This document shows positions 34,255 through 43,695 of a stretch of DNA of 64,000 nucleotides, piece after piece. The notes under the pieces are model-generated. The model searched no databases. It was not told the DNA's origin and worked only from the letters and a program-made list of their open reading frames with translations. Both the position numbers and the translations under genes were made by a program. The number at the start of each line of letters is the position of its first letter. The stretch's first letter is position 1. Origin of the DNA: JAFGXF01 sp963732595 (GTDB lineage Bacteria; Chloroflexota; Anaerolineae; Anaerolineales; Anaerolineaceae); assembly GCA_963732595.1 (NCBI GenBank), contig CAVSZZ010000002.1, positions 1,240,001 to 1,304,000 on the forward strand. The letters run 5' to 3'.

Positions 34255-35739
34255 ATGGCTTCCATCACAATTGAGCATTTATGGGCGACTGCAATTATGG
34301 TTGGCATTTTTGTTTTCCTTAACACCCAACCTATCCGCCCGCATGATTTCTGGTGGCACATGGCCATAGGGCGGGATATCATCAACAGTGGAAAGATACC
34401 TCTGCTGGATACCTATTCCTACACACAACCCGGCGCCCCGTACCTGTTTTATGACCAATTCTGGTTGATGGAAGTGGCGCTTTATAAATTATTCCAGGCA
34501 GGCGGGACAATCCTGGTGGTCTTGGCACAAACTTTAATGATCATACCGGCTTATTTCCTGCTGATGTGGCTTAGTTGGCGGCTGACACATAATTTGCGTG
34601 CAGCAGCTTTCGGTGTTTTATTTGCCGCTGCCCTTGGTTTTGGCAACTGGAACGTCAGACCGCAAGCCATCTCGTACTTGTTAGGGGTATTGGTGCTTTT
34701 AGGAATCTTCCAATACCGCCAGGCACGCAAGCGTATATGGTTATTGATTTTCCCTTTCGTGATGGCGCTCTGGGTGAATTGTCATGGCTCATTTCCAATA
34801 GGTCCGGCATTAATTGGTTTGTGGCTGGCAGACGAGAGCTGGAAGATCATTAGACAATGGTACAAACAAAGGAGATGCTCCTTTCAGGACTGGTTGCCAG
34901 CTATGGTCGGTTTAATTCTGGCGCTTGCAGGCTGCATGGTCAATCCGAGAGGGATTGGTTTCGTGAGTTACCTTTCAACAATGGCTGGCAACAGCGTGGT
35001 TCAGAACCTGGTTGTGGAGTGGATGCCCCCAAACTTCAATTCATGGGAAGGCATCTTATTTTATGTGCTCTTTATTCTGCTCGTGGTTCTCCTGGTGCTT
35101 TCACCTCGCCGGCCGTCGTTTTACCAGATAATCACATTCCTGGTATTTGGTATTCTTTCATTGAATTTTTATCGCGGCATAATTTGGTTTGGAATCGTGA
35201 TGGCACCTGTTGTAGCAGATCACCTGGCAGCTGTGATGGATAAGGTGCATATAAAACCTGCGCCCTTACCCTCGGTTAGGACCTCTGGTCTGAACAAAAT
35301 ATTTGTTGTTGCTTTACTGCTATTAGCGTTCATATCATTACCGTGGTTTAAACTGTATTGGCCTGTGGTGCCTGAAAAGATCGGATTGATCTCAGCTGAA
35401 ACGCCAATCCAGGCGACACAATATATGCTGGATCATCAACTCCCAGTTCAAGTTTTTCATTACATGCCCTTCGGAAGCTACATGATGTGGGCTGCGCAAC
35501 CGCAATACAAGGTGTTTGTGGATTCGAGAATTGAACTTTACCCGAGAAATATCTGGGATGATTACTTGGTGATTAGTGCTGGCGGATCCGATTGGGAAGC
35601 AAAGTTGGACCAATATCAGGTATCCACTTTGCTGTTGGAACCTGTTAACCAGTTGGGATTGATCAACGTTGCAAGCGCATCCCCGAATTGGCGTGAAGTG
35701 TATCGAGATAGCCAAGCGGTGATCTTTATTAGGCGTTGA
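34255..35739 (+). CDS. Polytopic membrane protein, glycosyltransferase 39-like topology
   Basis: About 494 residues from ATG 34255, roughly 10 membrane helices. The first loop carries 'IRPHDFWWHMAIGRDIINSGKIPLLDTYSY' followed by 'YDQFWLMEVALYKLF', reminiscent of the acidic first loop of GT-C/PMT-type enzymes, and a soluble C-terminal ~130 residues ('MPFGSYMMWAAQPQYKVFVDSRIELY'). No enzyme family can be firmly named. Translation may start 24 nt earlier at an ATT codon that has the well-placed AAGGAGG, adding 'LIRFKTL'. Followed by a 220-bp gap and tRNA-Ala. Confidence 0.75.
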   Translation: MASITIEHLWATAIMVGIFVFLNTQPIRPHDFWWHMAIGRDIINSGKIPLLDTYSYTQPGAPYLFYDQFWLMEVALYKLFQAGGTILVVLAQTLMIIPAYFLLMWLSWRLTHNLRAAAFGVLFAAALGFGNWNVRPQAISYLLGVLVLLGIFQYRQARKRIWLLIFPFVMALWVNCHGSFPIGPALIGLWLADESWKIIRQWYKQRRCSFQDWLPAMVGLILALAGCMVNPRGIGFVSYLSTMAGNSVVQNLVVEWMPPNFNSWEGILFYVLFILLVVLLVLSPRRPSFYQIITFLVFGILSLNFYRGIIWFGIVMAPVVADHLAAVMDKVHIKPAPLPSVRTSGLNKIFVVALLLLAFISLPWFKLYWPVVPEKIGLISAETPIQATQYMLDHQLPVQVFHYMPFGSYMMWAAQPQYKVFVDSRIELYPRNIWDDYLVISAGGSDWEAKLDQYQVSTLLLEPVNQLGLINVASASPNWREVYRDSQAVIFIRR

Positions 35740-35915
35740 GGAACCACATACCGGGAAATTGTACCTGGTGACATGTTTTTTCGAGCGCTGAAACAGCATT
35801 CTGAACTTCAGGATGCGCGTATTATTATGCATTGCATTGGAGATGCAAGGACATCAGTCGCCACCACTAGCAGCATAACTTGCAGAATGGTAAATAGGTC
35901 TACAAGTTATCGCGC

Positions 35916-35944
35916 TTGACTTATAAAAACCAACGCGGTAAAAT
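35916..35944 (+). promoter_or_regulatory. Promoter of the tRNA-Ala pair
   Basis: TTGACT (35916-35921) and TAAAAT (35939-35944), spacer 17 bp, 19 bp before the first tRNA. Confidence 0.65.
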
Positions 35945-35963
35945 CTACGCCTACCTTGAAGAA

Positions 35964-36036
35964 GGGCCTGTAGCGCAGTTGGGAGCGCGCTTCAATCGCA
36001 CTGAAGAGGCCGAGGGTTCGAATCCCTCCAGGTCCA
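35964..36036 (+). tRNA. tRNA-Ala (anticodon CGC)
   Basis: 73 nt. Acceptor GGGCCTG/CAGGTCC with the Ala identity pair G3-T70, anticodon stem CTTCA/TGAAG closing ATCGCAC, T-arm GAGGGTTCGAATCCCTC. Discriminator A. CCA not encoded. Confidence 0.94.
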
Positions 36037-36089
36037 CTGCGGAAACCAGCAGATCCTTCCAGAAAGGTTCCGCTTTATTAATCGAATAT

Positions 36090-36163
36090 GGGCCCATAGC
36101 GCAGTTTGGGAGCGCGTCTCAATGGCATTGAGAAGGTCGCGAGTTCGAATCTCGCTGGGTCCA
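36090..36163 (+). tRNA. tRNA-Ala (anticodon GGC)
   Basis: 74 nt. Acceptor GGGCCCA/TGGGTCC with G3-T70, anticodon stem TCTCA/TGAGA closing ATGGCAT, T-arm GCGAGTTCGAATCTCGC. Lies 53 bp after the first tRNA-Ala and is very similar to it apart from the anticodon arm; likely co-transcribed. Confidence 0.94.
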
Positions 36164-36174
36164 CCTTTGTAAAG

Positions 36175-36416
36175 CTTGTGCGGGAGTAGTAGGTCATCCG
36201 TCAGTGAGCCGGAAGTGAGAAGTGTGAACCCGGTATTGTGTCAACGGAACACGAAGGATTGAACTCACCCGCCGCCTGAATGGCAGGCTGTTCCGGTGAT
36301 ATTTAGCCGGAACCGGATCCTCCCGTTAGCGAGGTCCAGAGCGGCCGGACGAAAGTCAGGCAAGCAGGGTGGTACCGCGGAGACTCCCTTCGCCCCTGAC
36401 CGGGTGAAGGTTTTTT
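36175..36416 (+). promoter_or_regulatory. T-box riboswitch controlling leuS
   Basis: The invariant T-box core AGGGTGGTACCGCGG is at 36366-36380, with stem I sequence features (GGGAGTAGTAGGTCA) from about 36187. The terminator is CCTTCGCCC (36387-36395) pairing with GGGTGAAGG (36402-36410, one G-T), followed by TTTTTT. A CTC triplet within GAACTCACC (36264-36266) is the best candidate specifier codon and fits a leucine sensor. Uncharged tRNA-Leu should stabilise the antiterminator and allow leuS expression. The T-box core is certain; the specifier is inferred. Confidence 0.92.
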
Positions 36417-36458
36417 GTTTAAATTCATTGCAGGCATCGCGAGGACGAGGAGAGAAGA

Positions 36459-39227
36459 ATGGAACAATTGCCCATGTACAATCCAGCAGAAATAGAACCA
36501 AAATGGCAGGCGCGTTGGGAAGCCGATGGTCTCTATCATGCGGATGTAAACACAGCAAAGAAAAAGTATTACGTATTAACCATGTTGCCATACACCTCCG
36601 GTGACCTGCATATTGGTCACTGGTACCCGATGGGACCGACGGATGCGCGCGCCCGTTTCAAACGCATGCAGGGTTACAACGTGATGTACCCGATCGGTTT
36701 TGATGCGTTCGGCCTGCCAGGTGAAAATGCTGCCATCAAGAATAACATTCACCCGAAGGTGTGGACTTACCAGAACATTGAAAATATGCGCAGGCAATTG
36801 AAAACCATGGGCGCCATGTTCGATTGGCGCCGAGAAGCTATCACTGCCGACCCCAAGTACTACCGTTGGACACAATGGTTCTTTGTCCAATTCTTTAAGA
36901 ATGATCTGGCTTACCGTAAATATTCTCCGGTGGACTGGTGCCCGACCTGTAACACCACCTTGGCTCGTGAACAGGTATGGGGGGATGATCGCCATTGTGA
37001 ACGGTGCCATACGCCGGTGATCAAGAAAAACCTTGAGCAGTGGTTCTTTAAAACAACAAAGTATGCTGATGAATTGCTAAACTACGATACCATCGACTGG
37101 CCTGAACGCGTGCGCACTTTGCAGACCAACTGGATTGGCCGGTCCGAAGGAGCAAAAGTTACTTTCCACACCGAGAAAGGAGAAGCTTTTGAGATTTTCA
37201 CCACACGGCCGGACACTCTGTGGGGCGTAAGCTTTATGGTCCTTGCCCCGGAACATCCGCTGGTTGATAAGATCTCGACTCCCGAGCAAAAGCCTGAGGT
37301 TGAAGCATACCGCCTGGCAGCAGGCAGGCAATCAGATATTCAACGCGAGGCTGCTGACAAGGAAAAAACGGGCGTGTTTACTGGCGCATATGCTATCAAT
37401 CCAGTCAATGGAGCCCGAATTCCGATCTGGATCGCGGATTATGTGCTGATGACTTACGGTACAGGTGCGATCATGGCAGTTCCCGGTCACGATGAGCGCG
37501 ATTTTACTTTTGCATTGAAGTACGGTTTGCCGATCATACCGGTTATCGCCCGCCTGGATGGCGTTACGAAATCAATGGTCCTGTCAGGCACGGTTAAAAC
37601 TGACTTTGCTGAGCATTTAACCCAAAAAGGGATTCCATTCGTAGAGAGTGGAGGGCATTTACTGGTTACCATGAATTCGCAGCAGGTGAATGAATTTACC
37701 CGACTGGCGCAAACCAGTTTGAAGGAAGGTGCCTGGATCGACCTGGTTGGGTCGTCCTGGAAGTTCATTTTTACTGACGGCATCATTGATTTTGATTCGG
37801 TCCAAAACGACCAACTCATTATGGAGCGGTGTCGCAAGTTCAATCCTGGTGTGACAAATTGTCGAACCGTAATGGAAATGCTATCCGGTAATGCCTTCTA
37901 TAAGGATGTCCTTTTCCATGGGGATTATGGGGATATGATCCATTCCGGCGACTTTAGCGGTACTCCGGGTGCGACGGCATGCCATGACATTGGCATGTGG
38001 CTCGAAAAGCAAGGCCTTGGCAGAGTCGCAGTGAATTACAAGTTGCGCGACTGGCTCATCTCGCGCCAACGTTATTGGGGTGCACCCATCCCGATTATCT
38101 ATTGCCCAAAATGTGGTGCCGTACCCGTTCCGGATGAGGACCTGCCCGTGTTACTGCCGGACGACGTGGAATGGAAGCCAACCGGTGAGAGTCCGTTGAA
38201 ATTGCATCCGACCTGGCGGTTTACTACCTGCCCTAAGTGCCATGAGAAGGCGGAGCGGGAAACGGATACGATGGACACTTTCATGTGCTCCTCCTGGTAC
38301 CACTTGCGTTATCTCTCGCCGGATTATGATAAAGGACCTTTTAATCCAAAGGAATACGATTATTGGATGCCAGTGGATAGCTACACCGGTGGAATCGAGC
38401 ATGCGACCATGCATTTGATCTATACACGTTTCTTCCATAAAGCCTTGCGCGATATTGGCATTGTTGAAGGGCACGAGCCCATGCTGCAACTTCGCAACCA
38501 GGGCATGGTGCTGGGTGAGGATTCCGAAAAGATGTCCAAGAGCCGCGGGAATGTCATCGCTCCGGATAAACTGGTAAAAATGTATGGTGCTGACACGATG
38601 CGGGCTTATTTGATGTTTTTCTCGAGGTGGGATCAAGGAGGTCCATGGAGCAGCACGGGCATTGACGGTACAGCCCGCTGGATCAGGCGTACCTGGGTGA
38701 TGGTTGTAGAACCACCCAATCAGAAAATCGTGGATCCCAGCGCGGCCAGATCCTTGCGTCGTAAATTGCACCAAACCTTGAAGGTGATCACCCGTGATTA
38801 TGAGACCTTTGAGTTCAACACGATTGTTTCCGCATTGATGGAATTGTCGAATGAAATGATTCGGCTAAAACCAGCCGTCTGGTCCGAAGCCGTTTGGCAG
38901 GAAGCGGTTGAGATATATTTAAAGATGTTGGCACCGGTTGCTCCGCATATCACCGAGGAGCTGTGGAGTCTTTTAGGCAAACCTTATTCTATCCACCAAC
39001 AGGCATGGCCATTGGTTGATGAAGAGGCTGCAAAGGCGGATGAGATCGTGTTGATTCTGCAAGTAAACGGTAAGTTGCGCGATCGGATATCAATGCCTGC
39101 CGGAATCAGCGAGGAGGATGCCCGCCAGGCTGCCTTAACCAATGAACAGGTTCAGAAGTATCTTGAGGGAAAACCACCGCGCCAGGTGATTGTTGTTCCA
39201 GGAAAACTGGTCAATGTGGTAATTTAG
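36459..39227 (+). CDS. leuS: Leucyl-tRNA synthetase
   Basis: 922 residues, slightly longer than typical bacterial LeuRS. Class I aaRS: 'HIGHW' (from H51), zinc region 'CPTCNTTLAREQVWGDDRHCERC', CP1 editing domain ('TTRPDTLWGVSFMVLAPEHP', 'GTGAIMAVPGHDERDF'), tRNA-binding 'HATMHLIYTRFFHKALRD', and 'KMSKSRGN' (K about 691). An insertion in the middle (about residues 360-500) holds the 'MVLSGTVKTDFAEHL' region and is less conserved. ATG 36459 preceded by GAGGAGAGAAG. Regulated by the upstream T-box. Confidence 0.97.
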   Translation: MEQLPMYNPAEIEPKWQARWEADGLYHADVNTAKKKYYVLTMLPYTSGDLHIGHWYPMGPTDARARFKRMQGYNVMYPIGFDAFGLPGENAAIKNNIHPKVWTYQNIENMRRQLKTMGAMFDWRREAITADPKYYRWTQWFFVQFFKNDLAYRKYSPVDWCPTCNTTLAREQVWGDDRHCERCHTPVIKKNLEQWFFKTTKYADELLNYDTIDWPERVRTLQTNWIGRSEGAKVTFHTEKGEAFEIFTTRPDTLWGVSFMVLAPEHPLVDKISTPEQKPEVEAYRLAAGRQSDIQREAADKEKTGVFTGAYAINPVNGARIPIWIADYVLMTYGTGAIMAVPGHDERDFTFALKYGLPIIPVIARLDGVTKSMVLSGTVKTDFAEHLTQKGIPFVESGGHLLVTMNSQQVNEFTRLAQTSLKEGAWIDLVGSSWKFIFTDGIIDFDSVQNDQLIMERCRKFNPGVTNCRTVMEMLSGNAFYKDVLFHGDYGDMIHSGDFSGTPGATACHDIGMWLEKQGLGRVAVNYKLRDWLISRQRYWGAPIPIIYCPKCGAVPVPDEDLPVLLPDDVEWKPTGESPLKLHPTWRFTTCPKCHEKAERETDTMDTFMCSSWYHLRYLSPDYDKGPFNPKEYDYWMPVDSYTGGIEHATMHLIYTRFFHKALRDIGIVEGHEPMLQLRNQGMVLGEDSEKMSKSRGNVIAPDKLVKMYGADTMRAYLMFFSRWDQGGPWSSTGIDGTARWIRRTWVMVVEPPNQKIVDPSAARSLRRKLHQTLKVITRDYETFEFNTIVSALMELSNEMIRLKPAVWSEAVWQEAVEIYLKMLAPVAPHITEELWSLLGKPYSIHQQAWPLVDEEAAKADEIVLILQVNGKLRDRISMPAGISEEDARQAALTNEQVQKYLEGKPPRQVIVVPGKLVNVVI

Positions 39228-39234
39228 CGTAAGG

Positions 39235-39269
39235 ACCCGGGGTCAGGTCAATAGCCGCCCCGGGTTTTT
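39235..39269 (+). terminator. Rho-independent terminator after leuS
   Basis: ACCCGGGG (39235-39242) pairs with CCCCGGGT (39258-39265), followed by TTTTA. The rhomboid gene stop lies within the T-run. Confidence 0.88.
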
Positions 39270-40041
39270 ATTTTCCACCTGTAAAGTAAGCTGCTACTGC
39301 AAAAACGATCACTATTAATAAGGCCGAAAGTAAAATATTCGTGATTTTCTGCCGGTCGATGACCGAGATGGTGGGATATGTGCCGGTCACGTCCCACTGC
39401 GGGCCGGCCAGATAAGCGAACAAACTCCCACCGAGTAACCCCCCAAGGTGTCCCCAGTAATCGATTGAGGTGCCAGGCAAGAAACCTATCGCCAAATTCA
39501 AGGCAATGATCATACCGATATTTAAGATGGTTGACTGGTAGCGGCTGCCGTAAAATCGTTTATTCCGGATTACGAAGATGGCTTCCGCTCCAATTAAACC
39601 AAAGATCGCAGTGGAAGCCCCCAACGATGCATTGGCTGACATGATGTATGACATAACATTCCCGGCAAAGGCAGATATGAAATAGAGTAGCAAGAACCGA
39701 CCGTGCCCATAGGCACTCTCCAGGACCTTTCCCAGTATGAAAAGTGCATACATGTTGAGCAGGACATGGGTGATAGAGGCGTGCAGGAATACCGGGGTGA
39801 TTAAGCGCCAGACCTGTCCTTGATCAATGAGGGAGTTGATCTTGCCACCCAGGATAAAGAATAGATCGTTGCCATTGAGGGACGACTGTGTGAGTACCTG
39901 CCCCAGATAGATGATAACGGTTACTGCCAGAATGATCATGGTGGCAACCGGCTTGTAGGTCGGCAATGCGATGGAAACCATGCGGGGAAATTGCGAATGA
40001 TTATTCGAAGAGGGCGGGGTTTCGTTCGTTGGCAGGGTCAT
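39268..40041 (-). CDS. Rhomboid-family intramembrane serine protease
   Basis: 257 residues, six or seven membrane helices. The catalytic Ser is in 'GASTAIFGLIGAE' (about S143) and the catalytic His in 'YWGHLGGLLGG' (about H198); the L1-loop 'WRLITPVFLHASITHVLLNMYAL' carries the usual HxxxxHxxxN-like pattern. Cleaves transmembrane segments of substrate proteins; targets unknown. One base after gmk on the same strand, so likely in one operon with it. Confidence 0.94.
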   Translation of the reverse strand: MTLPTNETPPSSNNHSQFPRMVSIALPTYKPVATMIILAVTVIIYLGQVLTQSSLNGNDLFFILGGKINSLIDQGQVWRLITPVFLHASITHVLLNMYALFILGKVLESAYGHGRFLLLYFISAFAGNVMSYIMSANASLGASTAIFGLIGAEAIFVIRNKRFYGSRYQSTILNIGMIIALNLAIGFLPGTSIDYWGHLGGLLGGSLFAYLAGPQWDVTGTYPTISVIDRQKITNILLSALLIVIVFAVAAYFTGGK

Positions 40042-40042
40042 C

Positions 40043-40630
40043 TTACCTTACCCGGTGATGTTCGACTTTAATGATATCCAAAACCAGATCAACGGTTTCT
40101 TCCAGGCGGCCTTCTTTATTAACAACCAGATAATCAAAGTTATGAAGCTGTTCCATTTCGTGTCTGACTGTCTTGCGGCGGATCTCCAGACTTTCGGGTG
40201 TTTCTGTATTCCTTGTCTTGAAGCGGGCCAACCATTCCTCTTCATTGGTGGGAATTAAAAAGATCAATACGGCATCTGGATATTTGGATTTCAATGTGGC
40301 AGCACCGGCCACGTCCACACGCACCAGGATATCGCACTTGCTGCAGAGCGCTTTCTCGATTTGATCTACCGGAACGCCCTTGTAATCTCCATATACCAGG
40401 GCATATTCAGCTAATTTTCCATCACGGATCATATCCTCGAACTCGTCCCGGGTATAGAAGAAATAGTCCACACCATGTCTCTCGTACTCTCTGGGTTTGC
40501 GTGAGGTCGCAGTGATGATGAAGGTGAAGCCCAGAGCGCGTTTTCGAATAGTTTCGATGACTGCATCTTTTCCAACAGCTGAAGGTCCTGAAATGACAAC
40601 CAGCAATGGTTTATGACTTGGAATATTCAT
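40043..40630 (-). CDS. gmk: Guanylate kinase
   Basis: 195 residues from ATG 40630 ('MNIPSHKPLLVVISGPSAVGKD'); a further ATG at 40669 adds 13 poorly conserved residues. Phosphorylates GMP to GDP with ATP. P-loop 'GPSAVGKD', GMP-binding 'TSRKPREYERHGVDYFF', 'YGDYKGVP', lid 'RFKTRNTETPESLEIR'. No Shine-Dalgarno is obvious for either start. Upstream partner of the rhomboid gene. Confidence 0.94.
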   Translation of the reverse strand: MNIPSHKPLLVVISGPSAVGKDAVIETIRKRALGFTFIITATSRKPREYERHGVDYFFYTRDEFEDMIRDGKLAEYALVYGDYKGVPVDQIEKALCSKCDILVRVDVAGAATLKSKYPDAVLIFLIPTNEEEWLARFKTRNTETPESLEIRRKTVRHEMEQLHNFDYLVVNKEGRLEETVDLVLDIIKVEHHRVR

Positions 40631-40755
40631 GAAAAGATCGGTGGGAGATGATTGATTCAAGCTAAGCATCTATTCTTTTATTGGATTTGGCGTAGCTGTC
40701 GGGGGCTATCGCGGCTTTGATTATAATGGATTACTTAGAATCTGTTTACTGATGG

Positions 40756-41154
40756 ATGCCGATGCCGCTATACGAATATATCTGTGACAATTGCAGGAAA
40801 CGCTTTAACCTCCGGCTTTCATATGAAATGTACGGGAAGGTTAATGTGGTCTGCGTATACTGCAACAGCGTCCAAGTCAGGCGCAAGCTCACACGCTTTC
40901 GATTGAAGCGCTCAGATGCGAGTCGCCTTGCGGAAATGCCGGATCCTGCCAGCATGGAAGGGATCGAGGATGATCCTCAATCCCTTGGCAGGATGATCCG
41001 TTCGATGAGCGAGCAAACCGGGGAGGATCTTGGCCCTGAGTTTGACGAGGTTGTTGATCGCCTCGAATCCGGTCAGAGTGCAGATGAGATCGAGCGGGAA
41101 TTACCAGATTTGGATGGGGTCGATGAATCTACCGAGGATGTGGCATTGGATTAG
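40756..41154 (+). CDS. FmdB-type zinc-ribbon protein
   Basis: 132 residues. N-terminal zinc ribbon 'PLYEYICDNCRKRFNL' and 'CVYCNSV' (two CxxC pairs), basic segment, then a long acidic C-terminus ('GEDLGPEFDEVVDRLE', 'DGVDESTEDVALD'). Start at ATG 40756 or 40762; FmdB proteins usually begin 'MPxYEY'. A regulatory role is proposed for the family without proof. TATAAT at 40722-40727 may be its -10. Convergent with the metallopeptidase-like gene, overlapping it by 4 bp. Confidence 0.85.
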   Translation: MPMPLYEYICDNCRKRFNLRLSYEMYGKVNVVCVYCNSVQVRRKLTRFRLKRSDASRLAEMPDPASMEGIEDDPQSLGRMIRSMSEQTGEDLGPEFDEVVDRLESGQSADEIERELPDLDGVDESTEDVALD

Positions 41155-42400
41155 TCTGGAAGGTTAAGTAAGGTCGCTTGAAGGGCTTCGTAAGTATCCA
41201 TTTTTGAGATTGTTTAAGAAAAACGCCCAGGCTGCCGCACTGTTCGCGCAGATCGACAACCGACGGACCAACCGGGTCTGTACCTGATGCTCCTCCACCC
41301 GGGGCATCATTATAGGCACCATGGAAGGCAAAATAGGCCTGGTTGATGCGCCGGATAAGATAGCCGTTATCCCAAAAGAACTGTCGACGCAATTCCATGT
41401 AGGCTTCGGCATCTTCTATTTCGTTGCGTCCCAGCAATATGTCCACCTGTTCACGGGTGATCCTCATCTCTTCCCTAAAATCAAAGACGGGCGGTAGGGG
41501 TGTTGGTGTAATCGGTTGGGTTGTGGGGACCGGGAAGGCCGCTACAAGCTCGGGATAATAGATCTTGATTACCTTCGCCCCGATTTCTTTACCAGCCAGA
41601 TTGGCAGTTGTCTCATTCATCGTCCTTAATTCGGGAGAGGATTCATAATTAAGACCCAGGGGATAAAGTGCAAGATAATTGTGTACCCATTCATGGGCGA
41701 TCGTTTCGACTAACCAATTCAAGTCAGTCGTCAGCATGATCATCGCGGGATACGTGCCAAGACCTCCGACCTCCTCCACCAATGCACTGACATGCATACC
41801 AGATTCGACCTCTTTCTCCAGGTTGGTTTTCTGGGCATCGCTTAGTCCTGGCTGAATTGAAATATTGGCATCCAGTTGGATCCTGTCTAGTGGAGAAATT
41901 AGTAATGAAAGCGGCATATCTGATGTGTGAAACTGGACAGGCGGGAAGATCCCGGAAAGAATTTCAAGCCTTTCTGCGACGAGGACTGATCTGACCTGTT
42001 CCTGCAGGATGGCTTCCACGGATGGTGCCATTATTTGCAGGCTTTGCTGTTTTACTTCCAGTTCTGCAATTAATTCTTCTGAGCTGGCAGCCGGGTCCTG
42101 GATGGCCGGGTTGGAATACAGATATGTGATTTGATTATCAAGGCTTTGCACTTCCGCAACGCGCTGAAGGTAGGCAGATACCTGTTCCTTCTGCTCGGTT
42201 TCTCCTTTTGATGGGTTATTCCCATGGGTGGTTTTTATCCAAAGGGTGTCCACTGTCCACTCCAGGTAATCAAACTCAAGCGGGCGTGTATACCGGCGTG
42301 CTTTTTCTTCGGCCTCCTGGGGGAGGACCATTCCGGTGCCCACCACGATCACTAGAAGGAATAGGAGGATACTGTTGCGTAAGTGAACTTTTAATGACAC
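41151..42400 (-). CDS. Membrane-anchored HExxH metallopeptidase-like protein (two apparent frameshifts at the 3' end)
   Basis: About 410 residues. N-terminal membrane helix (residues 9-27), then an extracytoplasmic domain. A gluzincin-like zinc motif 'HEWVH' is in 'LVETIAHEWVHNYLALYPLG', followed by 'MNETTANLAGKEIG' with a likely third ligand Glu. No named family. At the 3' end the main frame runs on into unlikely sequence; dropping one base from the A-run at 41219-41223 and one from the T-run at 41201-41205 restores a natural end 'VFLNNLKMDTYEALQATLLNLPD' with stop at 41151. Function unknown beyond proteolysis. Confidence 0.7.
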
Positions 42401-42571
42401 TTGTTGGAATCCATTTTTAGTCTGGCGGCAATCTTATCATTGTTTGACTGGCAATATATTTACCCGTTAACAACATTATTTGACGGACTGACCATGGCAT
42501 GCTATCATCAAGGGAGGTATTTTTCTATTTATTTCATCCTGCACCTTAATAAAACAGGAAGGAGCAATCAT

Positions 42572-43693
42572 ATGAGTTCTGAATTTATTATTCGTATTGT
42601 TGGCATGGTCGCTTTTTGTGTTCTCGGGGTTTTCTGGGGCAATGATCTGGGTATCGCTGCAAATCAGGATCCGGCGACTGCATCTTACACCATTCAAACT
42701 TACACATTATCCCTTGGCCTGGTTGGTGCCTTGTTCGGGTTGGTATTAACCCCGATCATAACCATCAGGCCTATTCGGGCGTTAAAGAATTCCCTAAAAC
42801 AACTTTCCACCCAGACCTTGTTCGCCGCAGTGATCGGATTGATCGTCGGGTTGGTCATCTCTGCGTTGCTGGCTTTTCCGCTCTCAATGTTGCCCTCACC
42901 TTTCGGTAAAGTGATGCCATTCATAGGCATGTTGTTGTTTGCTTATTTTGGTGTATCCCTGTTTACCTCACGCCAGAATGATTTCATGGGCCTGGTAAAT
43001 ACCATCAGCGGAAAATCGGGGGGCATGGTCAGGGGCAGCGACAAAGTGATGGGTAATGCCTCATGGAACGAAGGCAGAACGATATTGTTGGACACCTCGG
43101 TGATCATTGACGGGCGCATTTCTGACATCGTCAGGACGGGATTTTTACCCGGCACATTATTGATCCCCCGTTTTGTATTAAATGAGTTGCAATACATTGC
43201 TGATTCTCCGGATAATTTACGCCGCCAACGCGGCCGCCGCGGCATGGAAGTGTTAGCCCAGTTGCAAAAAACACCCACCATCCCAGTACAGATAAGTGAT
43301 ATTGACGTTGAGGGTGTTCATGAAGTCGATGATAAGCTGATTATCCTGGCTCGACAGTTACGTTGTCCGATTCTAACCAACGATTACAACCTTAATCGGG
43401 TGGCGGAATTACAGGGGGTCGTCATTCTGAATGTCAACGAACTGGCTAATTCGGTCAAGTCGATCTTGTTGCCGGGCGAGGCCATTGATTTGCGCATCAT
43501 CCAGGAGGGCAAGGAGCAGGGTCAGGGGTTGGCCTATATGGAAGATGGCACCATGGTCGTGGTCGAAGGCGGTCGGAATTTCATTGGCGAGCAGATCCTG
43601 GTAACTGTCACTAAAGTGCTCCAAACAGCTGCAGGGCGCATGGTATTTGCCCGCCCTGAGGTAAAAAATCCTTCAAGACGCAAGGGTAAGTGA
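42572..43693 (+). CDS. PIN-TRAM membrane nuclease-like protein (YacL family)
   Basis: 373 residues from ATG 42572 (GGAAGGAG at 42557-42564). Four membrane helices (about 1-150), then a PIN domain ('ILLDTSVIIDGRISDIVRTGFL' with catalytic Asp, 'VHEVDDKLIILARQL', 'PILTNDYNLNRVAELQGV') and a C-terminal TRAM domain ('GQGLAYMEDGTMVVVEGGRNFIGE'). This is the YacL/YkfA layout of Firmicutes and Cyanobacteria; role in RNA processing is suspected. Followed by cysS after 2 bp, the same neighbourhood as in Bacillus. Confidence 0.93.
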   Translation: MSSEFIIRIVGMVAFCVLGVFWGNDLGIAANQDPATASYTIQTYTLSLGLVGALFGLVLTPIITIRPIRALKNSLKQLSTQTLFAAVIGLIVGLVISALLAFPLSMLPSPFGKVMPFIGMLLFAYFGVSLFTSRQNDFMGLVNTISGKSGGMVRGSDKVMGNASWNEGRTILLDTSVIIDGRISDIVRTGFLPGTLLIPRFVLNELQYIADSPDNLRRQRGRRGMEVLAQLQKTPTIPVQISDIDVEGVHEVDDKLIILARQLRCPILTNDYNLNRVAELQGVVILNVNELANSVKSILLPGEAIDLRIIQEGKEQGQGLAYMEDGTMVVVEGGRNFIGEQILVTVTKVLQTAAGRMVFARPEVKNPSRRKGK

Positions 43694-43695
43694 CT

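Noticed and set aside
38151..38774. 207-codon minus-strand frame inside leuS
   Set aside because: Lies wholly opposite conserved leuS sequence, including the KMSKS region; no ribosome binding site and no recognisable protein.
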